This document shows, in pieces, positions 1 to 11,327 of a DNA stretch of 64,000 nucleotides. The first letter of the stretch is position 1. Each line of letters opens with the position of its first letter. Below the pieces are notes generated by a model. That model searched no databases, was not told the origin of the DNA, and saw nothing but the letters and a program-made list of their open reading frames with translations. Position numbers and translations under genes: made by a program. Origin of the DNA: Camillea tinctor (Eukaryota > Ascomycota > Sordariomycetes > Xylariales > Xylariaceae); NCBI GenBank assembly GCA_022578605.1, contig MU394079.1, positions 124,001 to 188,000 on the forward strand, written 5' to 3'.

Positions 1-998
1 GCAGCAGTAAAACTGGCTGAGCGACGGAGCGGAGGGCTCATGGCGTGGGTGTTGGACGTTGTTTTCGACAGCGGGGGTGCGGGTCGAGTACGGGCGGGCT
101 GGTAGGTAGGGGACTTGGTGGCCTCGAGGTGACTCAAGATGGTGTTGCCGTCGAAAGGAGCACCAATGAACTCCTCTGAGGTCTTGGTACTCAGCGGTCG
201 GAGGGGAGAATCGGACATACGATTGCGGTAATAGGACTGGCTCTTGGTCGGGGACGATGTTGTATGTGCAATACCAATACCAACACCAGTACCGATACCC
301 GTACCAGTACCAGCACTTGCGCCTGCACTTACACCTACACCTAGCCCACCACCAATGAGGGTTGGCTGTAGTGATGGTGCAGTAGCGGTAGCGGTAGCGG
401 TGGCAGCAGTAGCAGCAGAGGCAGTGGCAGTGGTACTACTTGGATTGCTGGTGTACGATGGTCTGGTCGGCGAGTGGTGATGTTGATGGTAATATTGTTG
501 GTGGTGAGAGTGATGCGAGGCTGACTGTTGGTGGTGTTGGTAGTGGTGGTATTGGTATTGGTAGTGTGAAGATGTTAACGAGGACGGGGAGTTCGAAGAC
601 AGAAAATCGCCAGCACTGCTCAGGGTAGGCGAGGCAGTCTGGATAGTACTGCCACTGTTACCAGGAACTACAATACTAGTAGTGGGCAGATGACGGGGCG
701 ATGAATTGTTTGACGCGTTGGAAATGCTGCCAGATGTGGCAGTCCTCTGGGGTGGAGCGCTTGGAGCTCGCCGCAGACTCGTGGAGCTCCGTTTGCTCTG
801 AATGGATTGGGCGTCAAAGCGACCATCGGCCGTGATAGAGAAACTGTGTGCGTGGGCGTGGTGATGAGGCGGTGGTTTCTTGGTTAATTTGCGTCGTGAA
901 TTGCTGCTAGAGTTAGAGTTGGACTTCAGGTTGGGATGGAGATTCGGATTATGATTCGGATTGAGATTCAGATTGGGATTCGGATTGTGGCTGTCCAT
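1..998 (-). CDS. ste20: Probable PAK-family kinase Ste20, N-terminal part (cut by left edge)
   Basis: An open frame of about 332 codons starts at the ATG 998-996 and runs off the window with no stop. Only the disordered N-terminus is visible. It holds an Asn/Pro-rich start (residues 2-25), RRKLTKKPPP (35-44), a Ser/Arg stretch SKRSSTSLRRAPSAPP (about 67-82), a Tyr/His/Gln-rich block, Ala/Thr repeats, and a Gly-rich block. Near residue 275 come EEFIGAPFDG and then SPPLRRSASFTA. From memory this order of short motifs matches the N-terminus of Ste20 PAK kinases of Sordariomycetes, which act downstream of Cdc42 in polarity and MAPK signalling. The CRIB and kinase domains would lie left of the window, so the call rests on weak sequence evidence. 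No intron is needed within the visible part. The promoter and leader lie to the right, in a very pyrimidine-rich stretch at 1205-1375. Confidence 0.5.
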   Translation of the reverse strand, partial: MDSHNPNPNLNLNPNHNPNLHPNLKSNSNSSSNSRRKLTKKPPPHHHAHAHSFSITADGRFDAQSIQSKRSSTSLRRAPSAPPQRTATSGSISNASNNSSPRHLPTTSIVVPGNSGSTIQTASPTLSSAGDFLSSNSPSSLTSSHYQYQYHHYQHHQQSASHHSHHQQYYHQHHHSPTRPSYTSNPSSTTATASAATAATATATATAPSLQPTLIGGGLGVGVSAGASAGTGTGIGTGVGIGIAHTTSSPTKSQSYYRNRMSDSPLRPLSTKTSEEFIGAPFDGNTILSHLEATKSPTYQPARTRPAPPLSKTTSNTHAMSPPLRRSASFTA

Positions 999-3900
999 CG
1001 TTCTACCATAAAAGGTAGATTAGGTAGATGGGCTGAGTGATAAGTAATAAGATTTTTGAGACAAGCACTCACTAACCTACCTTAACCTACACCTTTAGGT
1101 TTAGGTAGTGGTAGTGGGAGTTAGTACTAGTAATATTATTAACGAGAGAGGGAAAAAAAAATATAATAGGTAATAATAAATCGTACTAAAGCTTGTCTGG
1201 TCATTCGGCTGACGCTCTTTCTTTCTTTCTTTTTTTTTTTCTCTCTTTCTTCTTTCTTTTTTCTTTTCTTTTCTCTCTCTCTCTCTCTCCTTTCCTTCCC
1301 TTTTTTTTTTCTGGCTTTGCTTTTCTTTCTTCTTTTTCTTTTTATTCTTACCCCCTTCCTACTTCTTTTTTTTTTAATGGGTCTCAAAAGGTTTATTGTG
1401 GACTGGGGTGTGTCGCAAGAGGAAAACAAAAAACACTATGTAAAGAAAAGAAAAAAAGAAGAAATAGATAGGTAAGTTAGTTGATGATCAAGTAGACCTT
1501 AATACCAATTAGAAGAAAAATTGAGTAAAATAAAACCATACCTTTTTACTAGTAAGATAAAAAATAAAAATAAAAAATAGAAACCACTAAAATTTTAGTA
1601 CATGTAGCTTTTAATCATTCTGTAATAACTTGTTCTTGTTCGTCCTCTTCCATTCTCTACACCTCTTTTAGCTCTTAGAACACACACCCCTGCTCAAATG
1701 CCACCTTTAAAAATAAAAAATGTTTGTTCAAATCGATTGATCAATATGGCTAATCATAGGTAGGATACCAGGAACGTAGGTACGTATGGAATACCTGGTC
1801 TGTATACTTGCACGAGTACATGCCTTCATACCTTGCTATGTATATACCCTACATACCTGACCTGTCCTTACCTTACTTTACCTTACCTTGGAAATGAAAA
1901 TGGCCTGGCTTTTCTTTATACACTACATCACCCATCACCTATCACCCGTATACACCACACAGACATGGTAAACATAAGACAGTGTGACCACCATGGAGCA
2001 GCACCCCACCCCACCCCTCTTAGGGGCGTGTGCCCAAAGATATGGGTATGTGCTGAAGGTAGCTTTGTAAGTCTCAAAATCAATTCTACTAACTAGCAGA
2101 TTGTATATATCACATACTACTAATAAATATATAATGGCATGATTGGTGTTTGTGTAAATACACCTACCTAGGGTCAAGCACTAGTAGCTGACCTAGCTCT
2201 CCAACTCTCTTTCTCTCTCGCGCGTCCCCTTCCCTTTTCTTAGGCGAGGTTAAGTTTCTTGAGGTGTGGCTTTTCGTATTTTCGCACTGGTGATCAGATA
2301 AATTCTCCAGAGATCGAGCACGGTCCTAAGTAAGAACAATGCTGAAAAAGTGCAAACTGAGTTGTTGATGAGCTGCTGTTGCGGAGGGTGGTGACTTACA
2401 CCAAATGTAGCTGTGTAGGTATATAGCTCTGTATTAGATAGCTTTCTACACTGCATGTACACTACACCACACTACAGATTGACCCTTCTGCTGCTTCATT
2501 TTACTTATGACACCCACCGTACCGTTAATAGCATGTAAATACGAATTTAGTGTATATCAATGCAAATGTGGTCTGGTATATCTTACACTGTTTGAAGGCG
2601 TCAGGTTGTATGTACATGTAATGTCAGTAGACCTATAATTCCCTATAAATGTGCTAACTGACCTTAGCAACTTACACCATGGGCTAAGCTCTAAACAGCA
2701 TCGATAAGCTGGGTTAGGCCATTCAATTTACGACATTTTCACAGGCTATGTCCAACTTTGAAGTTGATATGATACCTATCAATCCACCATGCTAGTAGTG
2801 GCTAAGATGGTCCGTAGGTCTTCCAGATAACCAACTCTCTGGTTCCTAGCTGCATGTATGTTGATACCTAGATTAGATGATTGACATTGACAATCATCTT
2901 CAAGTGTGTAAAGTGTATAAAAGACAGGTTGATTGACGTCTTGGCCAAAGCCCGTTTACCTATGCACCATACGCCATAATTTGGAAATCTGCACCTCATG
3001 TACATCTATATATCTGTTGAATTATATTGGATGAGCTCACTTGGATGGTTTCTGGCGATGACGTTGTTCTGCGGACCGGCGCTACCTGCTGCACTGCTGG
3101 TAGGTATGCTTGTTAGTACGCTACTAATTGTGGGGTATCCGATGGGCTCAGGCCCTTTCGTCACTAAAATCGTCATTTTACTACTCCGTACCCCCCCCCC
3201 TAAACCCTCCCCCCTTCCCCTTCCCTTCACCATCTCAAATTTCTACTTCCAGGGTTGTTGGTTTTCCTCGGATCCGGGGTAGCCCGAATCACTTGATCAT
3301 AAGTAATCACCTGGCTCGAGTTCTTTATATCAGAATGTCTGTGAGTTATTTTTTGGGGGGTTGCTCTTTTGATGTTTGCTTGGACCAACTTTTCGTAATT
3401 GTTGATTCTTTCTGCGTCTCGTGGATATAAGTTGGACCTTGGCTTAGGACCCTGGGAACCTGCTTGTTCAAGCTATACATAATCCGTAATTCACAATCCA
3501 TAATCCATTCCTACCTAGGTACCTACCTACCTACCTGACTTATAAATCTAGACACCTATTCAGCTCACATTCAAAATTTCAAGCAGGCATTGGTATTATT
3601 ATTCCCCCCCTCCCCCATCTTCTGATCACTGAAACCAATAATCGTAGCATAATCTCTTCGCACGCCTACATACATACAGGTGACCACCCACACCACAAGG
3701 TCGCTGGCGTCTACAGCATACGGGGGCTGTTTCATACCAACAAGTGCTGGGTTGAAGGAGTCAAATAGAACAACCCCCCACATATCGGATTTGATACTGC
3801 TCTTTGATATCAGGGGACTCGCATATCGACGTTGGTTAGTTATCTAGACCTAAACAAGTTTCTGGCCAAGCCATGACCTAGGTCTGTGGTGTTCAGGGCG

Positions 3901-6900
3901 TTAAAGCAACATGATGAAAAACTTGCATTTAACGCCGTTCTGCAGCAGTAGTGCGTACACCCAGTACATGGATCGTCACATCAGCTCAAGCCTCATGGAA
4001 CGGCGGCAAGGCGTAAGAATGAAAGAAAAGTGAGGAAGAGGAAATCAAAAAAGACATCCCGAGCGTAGCTTTGTGGCACAGGTACTCTCGAGAATATGTC
4101 CGTTTTAGGCGCGGAAGCTAGCCCAAAGCTGTGCGAGTGTTTCTCCCTGCGTTACTTTGCATCTTTGCATACCTAGTAGTAGGTTAACCCAGGTATTTTA
4201 TACTACATAGTAGGTAATGATCTTTCTCTGCTTTCTTGGGTGCGTCCTTAGCATGGGCGCGCTTCGCCCTTCTCTCTTCCTATTCGATACATATTCCCCA
4301 TATCCAACTGTTTTCGAGTTTCACTCGAGTCTCAAAGCTGATATTCTTGTGAGCCGCTTGAAGCGAGCTCGATTTGATACTTGGTGGCGAGCCGCAGAGT
4401 CATTGTACGCTCTTTTTCTTTTCTTCTCTCCTTTTCTTTTTCCCCTTCCACCACACCAACTTTTTAGTCTCTCAGGTTGTTGCATACCTTCTTATTATGT
4501 ATAAGCAGGCGCATGAACTATCGCAAGATCTGCCGAAATTGTCCTACGCTGTGGGATGCGGTGCTTCGAGGCTTAAATAGTCTACCCAATTGACGGATAA
4601 TATCCCATCATCATTGGCATCATCAGCGCCATCGCCATCGCCATCAGTTCATCAGGTTCTTATAAGCACTTAGATTGCTAGCACAACATCAATTGCAGAC
4701 TGAAACCTCACTAGCTACAACGAGGCTTCCCACCGTGTTCCCCCCTTAGGCCGTTACGCGTTATTCACTGCAGACAAGGTCTACCTAGATATCGATTCAC
4801 CAGCTAAAGCCCAGTATCCGGGTGGCCAGGTGACCTAGGTAGGGTAGGGAATTATACAACACTACACAGGAAAATTTCCCTCCAGCTGCGACATAGCATC
4901 TATTCGTGGTGGCTAGTGTATGTGTTGCAACCCAAGGTAGCTCGGGTAGGCTGAAGATAGGACGAAGGCCACACACCCTCGGCAGTGCGCATGCTGCGGC
5001 TTTCGTGACGGTAATTGATTGGGCGAAGGGTAGCTACATGCGAGCGGCGATCTTGGACATGACAGCTCAATATATATTAAACTTCATTCACGCGGGAAGG
5101 GCAGATCGTAAGGCTTTCCCGTCCGCCCCGATTTGCCCCATCCCCATCCCCATCCCCTTTCCCTCCCAGACACGAGAGAAGGGGGGAAGAGGATGCTTGG
5201 GCTGTCCTGCAAGTGTCCAGCCCTACCCTATCTGTAGGTACGACAGAGATTTCCTTTGCCCGGTAGCTGTCACCGCGACAGATCCCGATCAGGAGGTGTT
5301 CTCGCTATGTGTGTATTGATAGGTAGGTTGTGGTTGGGTAGTATCGAATTCCAGGTTTCTCAGCAGCCTGAAGACCCAAAAGGGGGGGATGGAGGGGAGA
5401 CGGGACCTATTTAAATCACGTATACTAACTGCTTGCTGCAACTCTACCTTCTTATACCTATATAGGAGCTATTAGTTTTTCATTTAGGAGATGGTGGCTT
5501 CTTCACTGTTACGATTCTTTAACGACTGGTTTTACTAGCCTACACTAGTTCCTATTCATGCCCCCTTTTTAGAGAAAAAAAGGGAATGATTCTTTACCTA
5601 GGTAGGTATACATGTACCTTATATTTACATAAATGCTTACATAGCTATCTTCCTACCTTCCTCTCTACCTCGACAGTAACCAGTAACCAGATATACTAAA
5701 GTACATAGCATTCACCCTTTTCCTCATACGAGTGGGCGGAGACCAGCGGAACGATAGAGGAAATGCAACGTAGACAGAAACGAATGCGGAAAAGCTCATT
5801 GGTTCCTCCTCTCTGGGTTTCTTGGTCTAGGGATAAGTAGATTCTTCTCCGTTTTATCAGCTCGCCTTTATTTATTTTTCCCCTTCGTTTTCTTTCCCCC
5901 CTAACCCTTCTTATCAAGCGTGCTAGATCGCCTAGTTACAAATAAAATGGTAACGTAAGCCAGGCTTTCTCCGTTTAAAAATGACGTGAAAAGTCAGGTA
6001 CTTTACACTGATTGGGGTATGAAGAAGGTAGTTGTGGTCGAGTGATGTTGAGAAAGTTCTAGTGATAGCTCGAACATTTAGTTTTTTGATGAGATCTCAC
6101 CACTTACCCACCTTGCTTGGCTGGGTACCATTGTGCAAGGTTGCCAATCCATCCAATCAGTTCCCAGAGTGGCGTCCAGTTTGTGGCTTCCAGACCCCAC
6201 CTGAACACAGCGAGAGTGGTGATTCAAAAGATCGGTGTGGCTGAACGGGGCACGGGGGTCCCCGGAGGCTCAGAGTGGACAGTGGAGGGCGATAGGTAAG
6301 GCGGGGCAGTGGGGCGGGGGAAGACGGACCCCTAACTTTTTTTTTTTTAAAAGTAAAAGTTTAATAGGTTTAAGTTTACTAGGTTAGAGGTGCAGTCCAT
6401 TAAGGATGGTCTGGTCTAGCTCTAGACCCATTATTAAGTTAAGAAAAAAAAAACCCCAAAGAAGAGAACACCTCACAATTCCGACTTACACTAGGTACTA
6501 CATCGCCGAATTAGTAACTTACTACTACCACATCCACAACTACAACCACTGAATATTGGAAGCTTGAATTCTACCAACATATTCAGGCATTTACCCTTAA
6601 ACTATCTCAAGAATTAAATCTTCAATTGATGTGCAAGATGCCCATCTTTTAAACCTAACCTTGCACTTTTTTTATTACATATAATCAACCTACTTACATC
6701 ATCCCTCCCTCTATCTCTACCCTCTACCTCTACCTCTCTACCTTTACTTTCTCTCACTCACTCACACACACTTTCTCTTCCTCTCTCCCTCCCCCCACAG
6801 TCCGCAACCTAGCCCACACACACAATTCCACAAGTCTACAAGTCCATAGCTTTTGGTGCTACCGTCCACGTGTGATTCTCTCCCCAATTGATCTTATATC

Positions 6901-7067
6901 TTATCACCACCGTCTACCTTCGAAAAGTATTCTCTACAAAACACAATCCACCAAAAAAAAAAAAAAAAAAACTATAGCACAAGCACTCAACTTGATTGTT
7001 GGGTCTTGAGTTTCACGGTTGTCTTCCTATATATATATCTATCTAGAGAGAACCACCTCCCTACCTA

Positions 7068-7156
7068 GTAAGTCATCACCAGTGCTCTCCCACTCCTGTA
7101 CTGGGCCAAGAAGCCACCATGTGCGTCCCGTCCTGACACCGCATCCTCGCCTCCAG
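7068..7156 (+). other. Candidate 5' leader intron of the SCP160 gene
   Basis: A GTAAGT donor at 7068, a CTGAC branch-like site at 7133-7137 and a CTCCAG acceptor at 7155-7156 would define an 89-nt intron, close to the length of the coding introns of this gene. It ends 115 nt before the start codon. An alternative acceptor is the TTACAG ending at 7258, but no branch-like site precedes that one. Transcript data would settle it. Confidence 0.45.
7119..7136 (+). promoter_or_regulatory. Five-codon upstream ORF in an ideal initiation context, SCP160 leader
   Basis: The sequence GCCACCATGT places an ATG in an almost perfect eukaryotic initiation context. The frame reads M-C-V-P-S and stops at 7134-7136, 135 nt before the SCP160 start codon. 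It lies wholly inside the candidate leader intron, and its stop codon overlaps the branch-like CTGAC. It would therefore be present only in unspliced mRNA. Confidence 0.35.
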
Positions 7157-7271
7157 GTTTGAAGTATTTATATATAAGGGTAGCACTTAGAATTGCTACC
7201 TAGTTCCCTGTCTGCCGCCCACGTCTTTGGTTTATCGATCCCGTCCCGCCGGTTACAGGCCTCTATAAAAA

Positions 7272-10200
7272 ATGGCTGCCGAGGAAGGTTCCGCTGCTGC
7301 GAGGCTCCTCCAACAACATACCCAGAATTCCCTGCACGTTACCGTCGAGGATGCTCCTGATGATGATGTGAAGGCTGCATCCGCTGCCCCTGCCCCTGCT
7401 GCCGATGATTCCACCTGGGGCCAGACCATGTCCACCAAGGCAGCTGGGAAACAACCCGCCCAAGCCTCCGCTCCCCTTGACACGCAGTCTCACGAGGCCT
7501 TCCCTGAGCTCGGCGTCCCCAAGACTGCTGCTGTGAAGAATAACTTTGCTCCTATCTGGGGTGGCGCAAAGGGTGGTCTCAATGGCAATGCTAACGGGAC
7601 TTCGTGGTCTGCCAATGGCACTCCCCAGACCTCGACGCCCGCCTCTGGCGTTTCGACCCCTACAGGAGTTCCTCCGTCCATGTCGATCCCCGGTCGCAAT
7701 GTCGAGAGCGTCGTTCTCGAATCGCGGTTCATCCTTCCTCGCACCCAGCTCAAGCGCCCTATTCCCGATATTGTGAAGGATATAAACCGGAAGTCTCGTG
7801 CAGTTATCACTATGGTACCGGCCCCGAGCGGCCATCTCAAGTTTGAGGCCGCGGGCCCGCAGGACAAGGCGCAACAAGCTCTCCGGGATCTTGTGCAGCA
7901 GATCGGCGTCAAGGTACGGATAGCATAAATGATCTACTAGCACCTCCCCCGTCTTAAGGTACTTACTGACCTCCTATCCGAATAGACTACCGTTAAAGTC
8001 CCCATTCCGTTGTCTGCGCGAGCCCATATTATCGGCAAGCAAGGCGCGACGATCAGATCGATCCAGGAGAAGACAGGCGCGAAAATACAGCTGCCTAAGG
8101 TCGACGAGAACACGGCTAACTTGGATGATGACGACGACGCCATGATTGACGTGATCGTCGAGGGTAATGCGTTGTCGGCAGCGCTAGCCCGTGATGCCAT
8201 CAATAAGATCGCCGGGGAGCGCTCGGCCAACGTGAGCTTTAAGCTTAAGTCGATCCCGGCCGAGTTCTATCCATTCATCGCCGGCCCCAACAATAGCCTG
8301 GCTAGTGCCCTGGAAGCAGAACACGGGGTTCAAATGCGAGTACCGCCCCATCTGCCGTGGTCGCACGCAGTTCCCAGCATGCCATTGGGAGGGCAGAGGC
8401 CAGCTTTCGCACCGGCCGCAAACGACAACCACATCCAGCTGGCGGGTGACCGTGCGGCTGTCCAAGCGGCTCGAGCTGCGATTGATCGTCGCGTGCAAGA
8501 ACTTCAGAACCAGCTACAGATGGACCAAGTCGACATTCGCCATGGAGCTCACCAGTTTATCATTGGCGATAGGGGGATCCCCTCGGAGGAATTCTTTGCT
8601 GACACGAATTGTGTTGTCATTTTGCCTAGCGAACCAGGCATCGACACGGTCACCGTAATTGGTCTTGCCGACGATGTAAGCACCGGTCTTGAGAAGGCTA
8701 TGGACCTAGCCACACAGGTACACACCTCGGTCTTCGATGTAGCGAAGCACCATAGCCATGCCGCAGGTGGTGCTCCGAGCTATTCCCGGGACTTGTCTCG
8801 ATACCTTCGTCAAAGAAACGAGATCGAGCGCTTGGAGAAGCTCTACAAGATCCACATCAACACGCCGTTCTCAGAGGGTATAGTGAGCCCCTGGGAATTG
8901 TACGCTCGGGAGGGTAAGAATGCGCTAAAGGCGCAAAAGGAAATGAGCTCGATTGTGAGTAGCCACCCGCCTTCTCGGTTGGCAACGGTCCCGGTCGATC
9001 CCTTTTTCCACTCCTATCTACGCAACGAGGTCAAGCCCAAAATCCAAAACAACTTTGGCGTCCACTTGGTCGTACCGGATGCCTCACAAACCGACCTTCC
9101 TGTACTTTTGGTCTACGAGGGCCCAGAGGCGCCCGAAGAGGCTTATCAGGTCCCCCAAAGGGCACCTACAGCTGCGGAGCTTCGGTCTTTCCAACAGGGG
9201 CTTGTGGATGCCCGGAAGCATATTCTAGATATCATCAGCAAGCAAGAAAAAATTGACACCGTTACCCTGGAAGTACCACTCAAGTGCGTTATTAGTTAAC
9301 CTATCGATTATTCTTACATCTCCGCTAACAGAGCTCTAGGTTCCAAGACAAGCTACGGAAATTCATCAAGAAAGAGCAGGATGCTACGACTCGTGCGGCT
9401 GGCGACATCCCCGTCAGGGTCAGTGTTAAAGGCACTATCGTAACGATGCGTGGCCCTGCTTCCAATGTCGCGTCACTTTCTCAAAAAGCCAAGGCCTTCG
9501 TCGACCAGGAGAAGGAAGACGAGAAAGAACGCGGGTTCACGATGAAGTTCGACTTCCCTCAGAAGTTCGCCAACCACCTTATTGGTAAAGGGGGTAGCCA
9601 CATTAATGAGCTCCGCGAGAAGTTCGATGTCGATATTCAAGTGCAGAATAGCGAGGTTGAACTGAAGGGCCCTAAGGCTAAAGCTGAAAAGGCCAGGTCG
9701 CATATCAATTCTCTGAGCAAGCAATGGGCCGACGAAACCACTCACACTCTCAAGATTGAGCCCAAATATCATAGGGAGCTCATTGGTGCCCAGGGAGCCC
9801 AAATCCTACGGCTGCAGAATCGATATGGTGTCCACATCAACTTCCCCAAGACGACAAAACCTGGCAAGGATGACGAGTCGGTTGCTGATGCTGCTAGCGA
9901 AGCTGGTGGCAAGCCACGGCGCCAGCAAGGACCAGACGAGGTCACCATCAGGGGACCGAGGAAGGGTGCGGATGAGGCTCGTGATGAGATTTTCTCTTTT
10001 TTCCAGTACCTGAAGGAAAACTCATTTACTAGCACGGTAACAGTTCAACAGAAGCAACTTCCGTCCTTGATTGGAGCTGGTGGTTCTGCGATGGACGAAC
10101 TCCGGCAGGTCACCGGTGCAAAGATCGATATTCCTAGCGAGCGCAATGAAGCCCAGGATGCCATGGTAGAGATTCAGATCAAGGGTACCAAACAGCAAGT

Positions 10201-11327
10201 TGCAGCAGCCAAGAAGCTGATAGAAGAGAAGAGAGCAATCTTCGATGATACCGTGACGAAGACTGTGGAGATCGACAGAAAGTGGCACAAGATCCTGATT
10301 GGTCCAGGAGGTAGGTGACAACACACACTGATAAATTAATGAAATCACTAACACCAAGATAGGGTCTACCCTTCGTGACATCGTGATCAAGGCAGGCGGG
10401 CCAGAGGATAGACGGCTCCAAGCTCGCACCGTGCAGTTCCCGAAGCAAGACGCTGATGGCAACGCTATTAGGATTGAAGGTCGACAGGATGTAGTTGACA
10501 AGATCATTGAGAGCATCCAAGCCATGGTCTCGGAACGAGAGAACCAAGTAACAGAGACACTTGAAGTTCCTGTTGAGAAGCACCGGTCTCTAATTGGCAG
10601 AGGTGGTGATGCAAAGCGCCAACTAGAATCACAATTCAAGGTGTCCATTGACATCCCCCGGCAAGGCAGTGGCTCTACAGACGTGAAAATTGTTGGCTTG
10701 CCTGCTGATGTTGAAAAAGCGAAGGAGCATATCTCATCACTAATTAAAGAACAACAAGGTGAGGTACTTCAAGTTCCTCGGAAGTATCACAACGCCATCT
10801 CAGACAATGGCCAGTTCTTCCGCAGGCTGCGTAACGATTTCAAGGTCACGGTAGACCACGCTGGTCAGCCTCTTCCGCCCAAGAACAAGCCCTCCAACAC
10901 ACGAGCGAACAATGGCGCACTACCCTTGATTACCGACGATGCAGATTCGGCCGTAGACGTACACTCGTGGACCATTGTAGACAACGCTTCAACGGAGGAA
11001 GGTGATATCCCTTGGGTACTCAAGGGCAACCAAGAAAACATTGAAAAAGCGAAGAAAGCCATTCAAGGAGCGCTTGAGCAAGCAAAGAAGAACAGCAGCA
11101 CTGGATACCTCATCCTTCCGGACCCCTCGACCTACCGTCTTGTCATTGGACCTGGTGGTTCCAAGGTCAATGCCATCCGCAAACAGAGCGGTTGCAAGAT
11201 CAATGTGCCCCGTGACCAAAACAAGGACGAGGCTATCGAGATCCTTGGTTCAAGGGAAGGCTGCGAGAAGGCCAAAGACCTGATCCTTGAGGCGGTTCGC
11301 GATGGCCAGGCTGGCAGGAGAGATTAG
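7272..11327 (+). CDS. SCP160: Scp160/vigilin-type multi-KH RNA-binding protein
   Basis: Four coding exons, 7272-7913, 7986-9283, 9340-10310 and 10363-11327, join in phase to 1291 residues, close to yeast Scp160 (about 1220). The introns are 72, 56 and 52 nt, and CTGAC or CTAAC-like sites precede the first and third acceptors. The protein is a string of KH domains. Intact GxxG loops are HIIGKQG (about residue 228), HLIGKGG (726), ELIGAQG (793), SLIGAGG (889), ILIGPGG (964), SLIGRGG (1045) and LVIGPGG (1229). Degenerate ones are FIAGPNN, FIIGDRG and AISDNG. This mix of intact and diverged KH repeats is typical of vigilin/Scp160, which binds mRNA and polysomes at the ER and nuclear envelope. The first 120 residues are Ala/Pro/Ser-rich and disordered. 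The start is the first in-frame ATG. The leader may carry an intron (7068-7156). Confidence 0.93.

Larger units (their letters stand above)
999..7271. other. Long gene-free spacer and leaders between ste20 and SCP160
   Basis: This 6.3 kb holds no coding frame that I can support. It contains a pyrimidine tract (1205-1375; purine-rich on the ste20 leader strand), strings of TAGGTA/CCTACC words (for example 3511-3537, 5599-5613), a C-rich patch at 3190-3226, and CAT/CGC triplet repeats (4605-4650). At its right end is the AT-, CT- and A-rich leader of SCP160 with a 19-A run at 6953-6971. The divergent genes on both sides make it a shared upstream region. The longest frames in it start at non-ATG codons or have no recognisable content. 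Confidence 0.6.

Noticed and set aside
2998..3282. A 94-aa frame from an ATG with a hydrophobic first half, on the plus strand.
   Set aside because: It lies in repeat-rich spacer, ends in proline/leucine low-complexity from a C run, and has no recognisable homology or splice support.
3675..3730. GTGACCACCCAC, resembling part of a dispersed 5S rRNA gene.
   Set aside because: The remaining conserved 5S blocks are absent on both strands.
4906..5319. A 137-aa plus-strand frame, the longest in the first spacer.
   Set aside because: It begins at GTG rather than ATG, shows no family features, and has Pro-Ile repeats from a CCCCAT repeat.
7263..7943. Long antisense frame opposite the first exon of SCP160.
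   Set aside because: It is the mirror of a GC-rich coding exon and contains no family signature.
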